Of a DNA stretch of 64,000 nt, positions 1 through 9,085 are shown piece by piece (position 1 is the stretch's first letter; the number at the start of each line of letters is the position of its first letter). The notes beneath the pieces were generated by a model. That model did no database searches. It was not told where the DNA came from and saw nothing but the letters and a program-made list of their open reading frames with translations. The stretch covers positions 415,312-479,311 of the forward strand of contig NZ_JAINRD010000004.1 in NCBI RefSeq assembly GCF_020400605.1, given 5' to 3'. The stretch comes from Streptomyces aculeolatus (GTDB lineage Bacteria > Actinomycetota > Actinomycetes > Streptomycetales > Streptomycetaceae). Both the position numbers and the translations under genes were made by a program.

Positions 1-1503
1 GAGGACCACGGCTTCCACCGCCTGCTGGAGAGCGCCCGGTACGGCACTTCGTCCGCGCGTCGCATGGTCGACCAGAGCGTCATGGTCGTCACCTCGTTGC
101 TGTCGCTGGTCGCGATGGCCGGGGTGCTCACCCGGCTGCACTGGGCGCTGATGGTGATGCTCGCGGTGATGGTGCTGCCCAACGCCTGGGCCACCCTGGC
201 CGTCGCCCGGCACCGGTACGAGTCGTTCCAGCGCTGGCTGCAGCACGACCGCGCCATGGGCAAGCTGTGCGAGTTGCTCACCGACACCGACACCGCCGCG
301 GAGGTCCGGGTTCACGACGCCGGCGGTTTCCTGCTGACCCACCACCGGCTGATGTCCGAAGCCGCCGAATCAGAGCAGGAGCGGCTGGCGAAGGTAACCG
401 CCCGGCTGGAGCTGGCCGCCGCCGCGCTGACCGGGCTGGCCACGGTCGCCACCTACACGCTCCTCGGCGGTCTCCTGTGGACTGAGGTCCTCGCCCTGGC
501 CGGCGCGGGCACCGCGGTGCTGGCCATCCGCCAGGGCGCCAGCGGCCTGGACGCCCTGATCACCCGGGTGAACTTTCTGCACCGCGAGTCGATGCACGTC
601 GCCGACCTGCGGCGGCTCCTGGACGAATCCGCGGACCGCCTCATCCCCACCGGCGGCAAGCCCCTGCCCAGCACGCCGGCGGCGATCCGGCTGGAGAACG
701 TCACCTTCACCTACCCCGGCACCGACACCACCCCGGCGCTCAACGACGTCACGCTGACCATTCCCACCGGCGGCATCGTCGCCCTGGTCGGCGAGAACGG
801 CAGCGGGAAAACCACCCTGGCCAAACTCCTGTCCGGCCTCTACCTTCCCGATGACGGCCGCATCCTGTGGGACGACATCGATGCCACCGAAGCCGACCGC
901 GCCGACGTCTTCAGCCGCTTCGCGCTGGTCCAGCAGGACCACGTGCGCTGGCCCATGACCGCGGCCACCAACGTCGCCATCTCCCGCACCGACAGGCCGC
1001 GCGACGAGGACCGGCTGGCCGCCGCGGCCCAGCACGCCGGCGCCGGCTTCGTCGACGACCTCCCGTTCGGCTGGCGCACCCTGCTCTCCCGGACCTTCCA
1101 GCGCGGGGTGCAGCTCTCCGGAGGCCAGTGGCAGCGCCTGGGCATCGCCCGCGCCCACTACCGAGCAGGCGAGATCCTCATCGTCGACGAGCCCACCGCC
1201 GCCCTCGACGCCCGTGCCGAGGAATCCACCTTCCGCAAGATCCGCGCCCTGGCCGACCAGGGGCAGACCATCCTGCTCATCACCCACCGCATGGCCTCCG
1301 TCCAGCACGCCGACCTCGTCTACGTCCTCCACGAGGGCCACGTCATCGAATCCGGCAGCCCGACCGACCTCCTCGCCGACCCGGCCGGCCACTACCGCGC
1401 CCTCTTCGACATCCAGGCCGCCGCGTTCACCCACCGGGCGAACGACCCACAACTCCCCCGCCCCCACCGGCACCCCCGCGCCGCCGACAACACCGCGTCA
1501 TAA
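1..1503 (+). CDS. ABC transporter, permease-ATPase fusion (5' truncated)
   Basis: The frame is open from base 1, so the N-terminus lies outside the window. The first half is hydrophobic and matches an ABC transmembrane region. The second half is a full nucleotide-binding domain: Walker A GENGSGKTT (about base 793), signature LSGGQWQRLGIAR, Walker B ILIVDEPTAALD and an H-loop histidine in LLITHR. This is the half-transporter architecture (one TMD plus one NBD) that works as a dimer in the membrane. The substrate cannot be told from sequence. The next gene follows after 50 bp. Confidence 0.9.
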   Translation, partial: EDHGFHRLLESARYGTSSARRMVDQSVMVVTSLLSLVAMAGVLTRLHWALMVMLAVMVLPNAWATLAVARHRYESFQRWLQHDRAMGKLCELLTDTDTAAEVRVHDAGGFLLTHHRLMSEAAESEQERLAKVTARLELAAAALTGLATVATYTLLGGLLWTEVLALAGAGTAVLAIRQGASGLDALITRVNFLHRESMHVADLRRLLDESADRLIPTGGKPLPSTPAAIRLENVTFTYPGTDTTPALNDVTLTIPTGGIVALVGENGSGKTTLAKLLSGLYLPDDGRILWDDIDATEADRADVFSRFALVQQDHVRWPMTAATNVAISRTDRPRDEDRLAAAAQHAGAGFVDDLPFGWRTLLSRTFQRGVQLSGGQWQRLGIARAHYRAGEILIVDEPTAALDARAEESTFRKIRALADQGQTILLITHRMASVQHADLVYVLHEGHVIESGSPTDLLADPAGHYRALFDIQAAAFTHRANDPQLPRPHRHPRAADNTAS

Positions 1504-1553
1504 GCCCCGGCCCGGCGCCAGACCGGCCAGCTGAACCCGATGCAGGAGGCACC

Positions 1554-2177
1554 ATGGACCAGCACATCCCCTGGCAACAGCGCCTGAGCGACGGCACCGC
1601 ACCGGTACAGGAAGAGATCATCGACCAGTACCGCGCCGTGCGGGACAGCCGCTCGTGGATCCCCACCATGATCTGGGGAACGCTCCAGACCCGCGCGTAC
1701 GCGAGCGTCATCCTCCGCCAGGTCGTCGACTTCCTCGGCACCCCCGACGACGTCGAGGCAGGCGTCGCCGCCCGGATGGAACGCCAGCAGGTCCTCTACG
1801 AGCCCGGACGCCACTTCGACGTCCTCCTCGGCGAGCAGGCCCTCTACACCAACATCGGCGGCCCGGCCGTGATGGCCGGCCAGATGGACCGCCTCCTGGC
1901 CGACTTCGACCAGCCCACCCTGCGGCTGGGCATCCTCCCCCGCACCGCGGAGATGCCGACCCTTCCGGTCAACGCCTTCAACCTCCACGACAACAGCGTC
2001 GTGCACGTCGAACTGGTCTCTTCCGGCCTCGACATCACCAGCCCCGACGAGATCGCCCTGCACATCAAAGCCCTCGACCTGCTCAACGACGCGGCCGTCC
2101 ACGACGACGCAGCCCGCGCACTGATCGAGCAAGCCCGCACCTACTGGCGCCGCGCCACCACCATCCACACCTCGTAG
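1554..2177 (+). CDS. DUF5753-type protein lacking a helix-turn-helix
   Basis: A 207-residue protein with an AGGAGG-like site just before the ATG. It resembles the DUF5753 ligand or sensor domain normally fused behind an N-terminal XRE helix-turn-helix in Streptomyces regulators (features include a region around RMERQQVL, LLGEQALY and MAGQMDRLL). No DNA-binding domain precedes it, so it is either a stand-alone sensor domain or the product of a deletion. The family assignment is by recognition. The role is unknown. Confidence 0.75.
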   Translation: MDQHIPWQQRLSDGTAPVQEEIIDQYRAVRDSRSWIPTMIWGTLQTRAYASVILRQVVDFLGTPDDVEAGVAARMERQQVLYEPGRHFDVLLGEQALYTNIGGPAVMAGQMDRLLADFDQPTLRLGILPRTAEMPTLPVNAFNLHDNSVVHVELVSSGLDITSPDEIALHIKALDLLNDAAVHDDAARALIEQARTYWRRATTIHTS

Positions 2178-2372
2178 GAGCCCGGCGCCGACCGGCGCCA
2201 GGACTAGACCCCGAGTCCGCGCAGGAAGTCAGCGACGGGCGGGGACGCACCGCGCGCCTCGGGCCGCCGGCGCCATCGGCCGAGAACGCGCCACCGCATC
2301 TGGCGCGCACATGGACACAACACGAAGACCGCCGCCGGAAGCGGAACCGCCGGCGAACCCAGGGAGGACATC

Positions 2373-2993
2373 TTGGAGAACTTCTTCGCGCGAGTGGAGC
2401 GTGACCACCCCTGGCCGGCCGGCCGCGAGGATCTGCACTGGCACCTGCTGCCGCCGGCGCCGGTGCGCCGCGCCCTGACCGACCGCTACCGGCCGGTGGC
2501 CACCCTGCCCGGGATGGCCGCAGTCGCCCCCGAGGACGTGCACCTCACCGTCCAGCACGCGGCGCCGCTGGACGACTACCGGCCAGGGGAGATCGACGCG
2601 ATCAGGGCGGGGGTCACCGAGCGGGCCCGAGCCATGGACCCGGTCGAAGTGGTGCTCTCCCGACCCGCTCTTGGCACCGTGGCGCTGGAGTGCGGCGGAC
2701 ATCCGGGTGAACCGGCACGGCAGGTCTGGAGGATGGTCTGCGACGTCCACGACAAGGTCACCAACGGCCGGTTCCCCCGGATCTCGGCGAGCTACGACCC
2801 GCACGTAACCCTCGCGTACGGGACAAGCCAGGCGCCCCAGCTCAACCGCGCCGCAGCCAAAGCGCTGCTCTCAGACCTGCCCGGCGACCCGGTCGTCCTG
2901 CGGCTCGACACGCTCATCATGGTGGCCCAGTCGCACGACCGCCGACACATCACCTGGCGCGAGCTGGGAAGCGTCAAACTCGGAGACGCGTAA
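2373..2993 (+). CDS. 2H phosphoesterase / 2'-5' RNA ligase-like protein
   Basis: A 206-residue protein starting at TTG, with GGGAGGA 5-10 bases upstream. It has the two HxTx motifs that define the 2H phosphoesterase fold: HLTV at residues 57-60 and HVTL at 144-147, spaced as in the LigT/2'-5' RNA ligase-like family, where the histidines act on cyclic or 2'-5' phosphodiesters. The substrate is unknown. It lies 195 bp after the DUF5753 gene and is transcribed in the same direction. Confidence 0.8.
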   Translation: MENFFARVERDHPWPAGREDLHWHLLPPAPVRRALTDRYRPVATLPGMAAVAPEDVHLTVQHAAPLDDYRPGEIDAIRAGVTERARAMDPVEVVLSRPALGTVALECGGHPGEPARQVWRMVCDVHDKVTNGRFPRISASYDPHVTLAYGTSQAPQLNRAAAKALLSDLPGDPVVLRLDTLIMVAQSHDRRHITWRELGSVKLGDA

Positions 2994-3209
2994 CTGCCCG
3001 CACGTCGCTGCGGAGGCCAGCCCCGCCCCGTACGCACGTGCAACACCGGGCCTCTTCGGCATCCACGTCCATGCGCAGCCCGGGCCCCGGGAGGAACTCC
3101 TTCGCCGCGCTCGGCATCCGGGATCCTGTGCACGTGGGCCGCCTGCGTCCCCCTGATGTACGTTCGCCGCTGACACCCACCGCACCGCACCTTCGAGGAA
3201 GCAACACCT

Positions 3210-4025
3210 ATGACTGAGGACTCAGCCAGAGACGCCGAGCGGATGGACATGCCGATCGATCCGACCCGTCCGCACCAGGCCCGCGTGTGGGACTTCTGGG
3301 TCGGTGGTAAGGACCACTACGCCGCCGACCGGGAGATGGCCGCCCAGGTCATGGACGTCTTCCCCGGCATCGTCGACGTGGCCCGGCAATCACGCGCATT
3401 CCTCCGCCGCGCCGTGCGTCACCTGGTCGGTGATGCGGGCGTCCGCCAGTTTCTCGACATCGGCACCGGCCTGCCCACGGCCAACAACACCCACGAGGTC
3501 GCCCAGGCGATCGATCCCGCCTGCCGGATCGTCTACGTCGACAACGACCCGCTGGTCCTGGCCCATGCCCGCGCGCTGCTCACCTCCAGCGACGCAGGCG
3601 TCACCGAGTACGTCGACGCCGACGTCCGCGATGTGGAGCGCCTCGTCGACGAGGCGGCCAGGACGCTGGACTTCACGCAGCCCGTTGCGCTGATGATGCT
3701 GGGTGTCCTGGGCAACATCCCCGACTACGACCAGTGCCGCGGCATCGTCACGCGCCTGCTCGACTCGGTGGCGCCGGGCAGCTACCTGGTGATCAACGAC
3801 GGCATCGATACCGAGCAGCGGATGCAGGCCACCGAGGAATACAACGAGAAGGCCGCGAGCCCCTACACCAACCGCAGCCCGGATCAGATCGGCGCCTTCT
3901 TCGACGGCGTGGAGCTTCTGGACCCGGGGGTGGTCTCCACCTCTCTGTGGCGTCCCGAAGCCCAGCAGGTCGGCGGCCCGCCCGCAGAGGTCGCGGCCTG
4001 CTGCGGCGTCGGCCGCAAACGCTAG
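3210..4025 (+). CDS. SAM-dependent methyltransferase, PF04672 (DUF574) family
   Basis: A 271-residue protein of the actinobacterial S-adenosyl methyltransferase family, with the typical N-terminus (HQARVWDFWVGGKDHY), motif I FLDIGTGLPT, VYVDNDPLVLAHARALL and LMMLGVLGNIPD. It is intact and is the best internal reference for the broken paralog at 22.2-27.2 kb. The substrate is unknown; these genes are abundant in Streptomyces and often lie near regulators. An AGGAAG-like site precedes the ATG. Confidence 0.9.
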   Translation: MTEDSARDAERMDMPIDPTRPHQARVWDFWVGGKDHYAADREMAAQVMDVFPGIVDVARQSRAFLRRAVRHLVGDAGVRQFLDIGTGLPTANNTHEVAQAIDPACRIVYVDNDPLVLAHARALLTSSDAGVTEYVDADVRDVERLVDEAARTLDFTQPVALMMLGVLGNIPDYDQCRGIVTRLLDSVAPGSYLVINDGIDTEQRMQATEEYNEKAASPYTNRSPDQIGAFFDGVELLDPGVVSTSLWRPEAQQVGGPPAEVAACCGVGRKR

Positions 4026-4161
4026 CCACTGTGCCCGAAAGGGCGAGTTGGGTGGTTTCGGACGTGGCACGGCGCAGGCGGGCGGACTGGCGACTAACGT
4101 CCGCACCCGATGGGCCCGCTGGCGGTGTGCTGGCCTGTGGATGGTGACGAAGGAGCGCAGG

Positions 4162-5931
4162 ATGGCGATTCCCCTCCCGCACATTCACGATGTGCTGACC
4201 GCCTACCTCGGTCGTTATCCTGCCGAGCGTGGGCTCCTCGACCCGCTCCTCGACCTGTTGGCGGCCGGCGGCGCCGGCTTCGACGGCCGCGTGAGGATCT
4301 CGGGTGTGGTCGTCAACGACGGCGACGAGGTCCTCCTGGTCCACGACGAGGCATCCGGGCGGCGCTTCCCGCCCGGAGGTTCGTGCGGGCCGGGCGATCG
4401 CACCCTGGCCGGCGCCGTACAGCGGGTGATCGAGGAGAAGACCGGTATCGCGGGCCTGAAGCCGCTGTGCGGCGGCGAACCGCTCCTGATCGAGGTCGAG
4501 ACGATCGAAGCCTGCCCGGAGCCTCACGAGCCGGCACACCAGCGCATCGACGTTAGCTTCCTCTTCCGCACCCGCGGCACCCCCGGGGTACCCGTGGACG
4601 CCGCCGAGCCGGCCCGCGCCCAATGGGTGGGGCCCTCGCAGCTGGGCGATGCCGAGTTGCGCGCCCGTGTCCTGAGCGCGCTGGGGCGCCCACGGCACGG
4701 CCGCCCGGCCGAGGAGGACCCGTACGGCACCTTGGTGGTGATCACCAACGAGGCCGGTGAGGTCCTCATGCACCTGCGAGACGACAAGGAAGGCATCTGG
4801 GCGCCGGGCACCTGGGCACCGCTGGGCGGCGGCGCCGAACCCGGCGACGCCGACCCCCTGGCCACCGGCGTCCGCGAACTCCGCGAAGAGGCGGGCCTGG
4901 AGGGCGTCGCGCTCACCTTGATGTTCCGCGTCGACTCTGACCGCTACCCCGTTCACGTCTGCCACGGCCGGTGGAACGGCGATGCGAAAACGCTGATCCT
5001 GGGCGAAGGTACCGATCTTGCGTTCATCGCGCCAGCGGACTTCGACCAACTGCCGATGAACACGTCCGTGAAGGAGGACACCCGCCGCGTGATGGACCTG
5101 ATCACGGCGAAGGCACCCCCGTACGGCTACGGCACCCTCGCGCTGATCCGCAACACCGCAGGCCACCTCCTCATGCACCGCAGGGACGACAACCCCGACA
5201 TCTGCTGGCCCGGCACCTGGTCACCCAACGGCGGGAAACCCGAAGCCGACGACGCCGGCCCCGCCGCCACCATCCGCCGCGAAGTCCTCGAAGAGATCGG
5301 CCTGCAGCTACCCCTGGAGCACCTGTTCACCCACACCGCCGACTCCGGCCACCACACCTACGTCTTCCAAGGCCAGTGGGACGGCGACCCCGACACCCTG
5401 GTCCTGACCGAGGGCACCGACCTCGCCTTCATCGACCCCCGCGACATGCAACGTCTGCCGATGAGCCCGCTGGCCCGCTACGCCGCTCTTCGCGGGCTCT
5501 CAGCCGATCTGGAGGACCAGGCCCACGCCGACGGCATCCGCGACCTGGCCTGCGCGGCCCTCATCGTCCACGACGACGCCGTCCTGTTCATGCGGCGCCC
5601 GCCGGACACGCACCTCGACGGAACCTGGGAACTCCCTGGCGGGCACTGTGAGAAGAACGAATCCGTCCTGGACTGCCTCACCCGGACGGTCCGCGGAACG
5701 ACCGGCCTGCCCTCCACCCCGGTCGACCGATACCTGGGCCACGTCGACTTCACCAACGCACGCGGCGGCCTGAGCCGGCAGTTCGTGTTCACCCTGGCCA
5801 CCGATCAACCCGGCCCCGTCGTCCTGACGGGACACGACCGCCACCAGTGGATCCCCCAGACCGACGGCCTTCCGTCCACCACGGAGGAACTTCGGGCCTT
5901 CCTGCTGGCCGCTCACAACCCACGAAGCTGA
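4162..5931 (+). CDS. Protein with four tandem NUDIX-like domains
   Basis: The start is chosen at 4162, with AAGGAG 6 bases upstream; the frame is open further upstream but without a better site. The 589 residues contain four NUDIX-like units at about 35-165, 185-310, 325-450 and 470-585. Units 2 and 3 keep the core of the NUDIX box (RELREEAGL and REVLEEIGL). In units 1 and 4 the acidic metal ligands are mostly lost (RVIEEKTGI, RTVRGTTGL). NUDIX enzymes hydrolyse nucleoside diphosphates linked to another moiety. Two units may be catalytic and two structural or substrate-binding. The substrate is unknown. Confidence 0.85.
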   Translation: MAIPLPHIHDVLTAYLGRYPAERGLLDPLLDLLAAGGAGFDGRVRISGVVVNDGDEVLLVHDEASGRRFPPGGSCGPGDRTLAGAVQRVIEEKTGIAGLKPLCGGEPLLIEVETIEACPEPHEPAHQRIDVSFLFRTRGTPGVPVDAAEPARAQWVGPSQLGDAELRARVLSALGRPRHGRPAEEDPYGTLVVITNEAGEVLMHLRDDKEGIWAPGTWAPLGGGAEPGDADPLATGVRELREEAGLEGVALTLMFRVDSDRYPVHVCHGRWNGDAKTLILGEGTDLAFIAPADFDQLPMNTSVKEDTRRVMDLITAKAPPYGYGTLALIRNTAGHLLMHRRDDNPDICWPGTWSPNGGKPEADDAGPAATIRREVLEEIGLQLPLEHLFTHTADSGHHTYVFQGQWDGDPDTLVLTEGTDLAFIDPRDMQRLPMSPLARYAALRGLSADLEDQAHADGIRDLACAALIVHDDAVLFMRRPPDTHLDGTWELPGGHCEKNESVLDCLTRTVRGTTGLPSTPVDRYLGHVDFTNARGGLSRQFVFTLATDQPGPVVLTGHDRHQWIPQTDGLPSTTEELRAFLLAAHNPRS

Positions 5932-5997
5932 CACACGCCCGCCATCGCATCGGCTCAGGGCGCAATGGGCAAGGCGCCGGGGTTTGAGTTGCGGTAG

Positions 5998-6450
5998 CTA
6001 CTCGGGCCGGGGACCGGACCCGTTGAGGGCGGCCTGCCGCAGGTTGTCGAACAGAGTCATGACATCAGACTCGGTGGCGGCGTCGCTCATGGCGATGAGA
6101 AATCCGGTGACGGCGCGGGCGATAGTCTCAGTGTTTTCCGGCGTACTGTCCGCGGCGAGCGTCTTGAGCGTTTCGATGAGCACCCGGGAGACCCGCACGG
6201 TCGGATCGGCATCCATTTCCCCTGCTGCGGCTTCGAGTTCCTCCGCGGTCAACCCATCGCGGATACCGAACTGGGCGGGGAAAATCCACTGCATGAGGTT
6301 CTCACCAAGTTCGGTGAGCAGAGTCGCCGTCGGTTCTTCCGCAGGCTCGTGCTGCAGCAGCGCAGCCATGGCCCCCGTATCCGTGCGCCAGACCGCTTCC
6401 ATGTACGCACATGCGCGAAGGACGTCCTCGGGCGCCATCGGGTAAGCCAC
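5998..6450 (-). CDS. Hypothetical protein
   Basis: A 150-residue, acidic, probably helical protein with no recognised family. The GTG start at 6450 is preferred because a purine-rich GGAGGGG stretch lies just upstream of it; an ATG 12 bases downstream and an upstream extension are alternatives. It is convergent with the NUDIX gene and divergent from the next gene. No motif identifies a function. Confidence 0.6.
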   Translation of the reverse strand: MAYPMAPEDVLRACAYMEAVWRTDTGAMAALLQHEPAEEPTATLLTELGENLMQWIFPAQFGIRDGLTAEELEAAAGEMDADPTVRVSRVLIETLKTLAADSTPENTETIARAVTGFLIAMSDAATESDVMTLFDNLRQAALNGSGPRPE

Positions 6451-6674
6451 GTCGCCCCCTCCCCTCCACGCGCCGTCTGTTGCCGGCCCTGCTCCCCGGA
6501 CAGCGCTGGTCCGCACACTGAAGACGTTGTGTTGCGAAGCACTCTACGGGCCGCCGGCACGACGTACGCGGCGATCACGACCAACGACGGTCCCCCGCCC
6601 GGTGGAAGGCGGGTGCGCACCAACCGTGCCAGCAACCTCCCCACAACCCGCCCCGGTTCCGTACGGTTCCGTAG

Positions 6675-7247
6675 ATGAGCGAAACTGCGGACCGGCTGAG
6701 CGAGATCGCATGGTCTCTGAACCGCCACGAGTGGCAGCCCACCGACGAGGAGATCGAACTCGCCAGTGCCTTCTTCGAGGTCCTGGTGAAGGCGCCGAGG
6801 TCGGTCCCGGACTTCCCACGGGGGGCGGATCAGGGGGACCGCTTGTACACGGAGAGCTTCGCCGTGCTCGCACGGCGGGTCGAAGCCGTGCAGGCGGAGC
6901 TGCTCCCTGCCTGGCGACACCGGCTGGACGGCTCGCCCATGGTGGAACTCGTCGAGTTGTACGCCGGCGCCGCGCAGCCACTGCTTCCGCATGCGGAGCG
7001 CCTCCTCACCGCTTGGGCGAGCACCTCCTTCGCCGAGCCCACCGCTCGCGAGATCGCCGACGAAGCCAGGCGGCTGAACGTCACGGCAGCCCAGGGAGAG
7101 GCCCACCTGGCGTACCTGAATGCCTCCGCCTGGGAGGAGAAGCTGTTTCCGCCTTCCGTCCTCGACGACCTTCTCCGTGTTTGGGATCGGCTGCTGGCGG
7201 TGGCCGCCACGATGACGGCCGCAGTCACCGGTGACACGGATTTCTGA
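6675..7247 (+). CDS. Hypothetical protein
   Basis: A 190-residue soluble, helical protein starting MSETADRLSEIAW. Codon use is typical of the window. No catalytic or binding motif is visible and no family is recognised. It stands alone between two minus-strand genes. Confidence 0.65.
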   Translation: MSETADRLSEIAWSLNRHEWQPTDEEIELASAFFEVLVKAPRSVPDFPRGADQGDRLYTESFAVLARRVEAVQAELLPAWRHRLDGSPMVELVELYAGAAQPLLPHAERLLTAWASTSFAEPTAREIADEARRLNVTAAQGEAHLAYLNASAWEEKLFPPSVLDDLLRVWDRLLAVAATMTAAVTGDTDF

Positions 7248-7291
7248 CCGTGTTCGCCAGCGGAGTATCGACCGCGCGGCGACTGACGTCG

Positions 7292-8086
7292 CTAGGGAAT
7301 AGGGGTGAGGACTCCGACTTGGTGGTTCCGGCGCCCTGAGGAGTAGAGCACCTGGATAGCGATCTCGACGCGCTTTCCTTCGTGGTGGGGGAGCTGCAGG
7401 GCGAATCGCTCACCGCCGATGTCCTGTTGGGTGTCGGTGCGTTCGCGCCACATAGGGCGCAGCGTCGAGTCGGTGGCTACGCGTTCCACGATTGCTTCCA
7501 CGTCCGGGTGGCCGGCGACCGTTTCCTGGGCCTGTCGCAGTATTCCGAGCCAGCTTCTGGTGTGCTGACTCCAGTCGACGATCTGCTCCCTGGCATCGGG
7601 ATGACTCAGACACCAAAGAAGAATGTTCGCTCTCGGCAGGCGGACGAAAGGGAACCAGGCCGCCATGGCTTCGTTGAAGACCACCACGTTCCAGGCGACG
7701 TCCAGCACGACGGCCGGTGTCGGGTCGAAGCAGTCCATCAGCAGCTGCGAGTCTGTGAGGATCGCCGCATGGGCGGCTTCGCTGGTTTCGGGCATTCCCC
7801 GGGTGGCGAGTAGAAATAGGGTGGTCCGCTCACCGTCCGACAGCCCGAGCAGAGCTGCCAGGCGCTCTGCCTGGCCGGGTGTGATGAGGGGGCGGCTGCG
7901 GCCTGTTTCCAGGTCCTGGTACTTGCTCAGCCCCAGGTCGGCTCCTTCGGCTAGTTCTTTCTGAGTGAGGCGCCGCGGCAGGCCGCGGCGGCGGTGGGCG
8001 CTCTTCCGCCAGGACTTGAGGAGTGCGCCCAGTTGGGGCTGCGAGACGCGGGGCTGCTTGTCCTGCATTTCAGCATGATCATTCAT
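7292..8086 (-). CDS. MmyB-type XRE transcriptional regulator (copy 1)
   Basis: A 264-residue regulator. The N-terminus (about 20-90) has an XRE helix-turn-helix (RLTQKELAEGADLG, YQDLETGRSRP). The rest is the MmyB-like ligand-binding domain, with the typical VVLDVAWNVVVFNEAM segment and CLSHPDAREQIVDWSQ. The start is set at ATG 8086 by comparison with the adjacent paralog; an upstream ATG is possible. Such regulators usually act on neighbouring oxidoreductase genes, but none is present here. Confidence 0.85.
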   Translation of the reverse strand: MNDHAEMQDKQPRVSQPQLGALLKSWRKSAHRRRGLPRRLTQKELAEGADLGLSKYQDLETGRSRPLITPGQAERLAALLGLSDGERTTLFLLATRGMPETSEAAHAAILTDSQLLMDCFDPTPAVVLDVAWNVVVFNEAMAAWFPFVRLPRANILLWCLSHPDAREQIVDWSQHTRSWLGILRQAQETVAGHPDVEAIVERVATDSTLRPMWRERTDTQQDIGGERFALQLPHHEGKRVEIAIQVLYSSGRRNHQVGVLTPIP

Positions 8087-8278
8087 GCAGGTCGCATACG
8101 CAGCCTCGGCACGCCGGGGTACCGGGATGGTCAGCACCCCTGTACAGCACCGTGCGGTTCTGGGCTCCGTCTTGGGAAATTACTGCGCCGGAGAAGTTCT
8201 CGGGTTATAGATTGACCGATCTCAGCTCGCGGTTCACGCGCGTTGCAGGGAGTTGTCTGCGCACCCCTGTCTCCTCAC

Positions 8279-9085
8279 TCACGACTCCTCCATCGCGGGG
8301 ACAGGTGTGATCGGGGTGAGGACGCCGACTCTGTAGTGCGGGGCCGCGGTCGGGTGGAGTACGTGGACGACGACCTCCACTCGCTTTCCGCCGTAGCAGG
8401 GCAGGCGCAAGGCGGAGCGCTCACCGCCGAGGTCCTGCCGGACGTCGCGGCTCTCTTCCCAGATGGGCTGAAGGTCGGGGTCGGCGTCGATGATCGCAAG
8501 GATCTCCTGCACGCCTGGTCTGTCGGTGCCGTATACCGCTTGGTAGTTGCGGAGTATGGCGAACCACAGCCGCACGTACTGCGACCAGTCGACGATCTGC
8601 TCTCTGGCGTCGGGATGGCTCAGGCACCAGCGCACCAGGTTAGCGTGGGGCTCGCGGACGTAGGGGATCCACGTGGCCATTGCGTGGTTGTGCATGTGTA
8701 CGTTCCCCATCGCGTCGAGCAGGACTGCCGGTGTCGGCTCGGCGCTGTCGAGGACGAGGCGCAGGTCGGCCAGCACCGCCGCATCGGGGCCGGCGGCATG
8801 GGCGGGGCCCGGCCTGACCCGGGCGCCGAGCAGGAAGAGCAGATCTCGATCGCCGGCTTCCAGGTCGAAGACTCTGGCCAGCGCGTCGGCGGTGTCGGGC
8901 GAGAGGCGCCTGCGCGGCTCGCCGAGTTCCAGCCCTTGATAGGTGCGGGCGGCTATGCCGACGCGTGCAGCCACAGCCTTCTGGCTGAGCGGCCGGCTGC
9001 GGCCCAGGCGGTACTGGGTACGCTTCCGCCATTTCTTCAGCAGCTCGCCCAGCCGAGGCTGGGAGACGCGCGAATCATCGCTCAC
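8279..9085 (-). CDS. MmyB-type XRE transcriptional regulator (copy 2)
   Basis: A paralog of the preceding gene in the same orientation, sharing SHPDAREQIVDWSQ, the HTH (PLSQKAVAARVGIAARTYQ) and the C-terminal RVGVLTPI. The start is uncertain. A GTG at 9085 aligns with the start of copy 1. The frame continues upstream to 9394, but that part is unlike the family. The tandem arrangement suggests a local duplication followed by divergence. Confidence 0.8.
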   Translation of the reverse strand: MSDDSRVSQPRLGELLKKWRKRTQYRLGRSRPLSQKAVAARVGIAARTYQGLELGEPRRRLSPDTADALARVFDLEAGDRDLLFLLGARVRPGPAHAAGPDAAVLADLRLVLDSAEPTPAVLLDAMGNVHMHNHAMATWIPYVREPHANLVRWCLSHPDAREQIVDWSQYVRLWFAILRNYQAVYGTDRPGVQEILAIIDADPDLQPIWEESRDVRQDLGGERSALRLPCYGGKRVEVVVHVLHPTAAPHYRVGVLTPITPVPAMEES

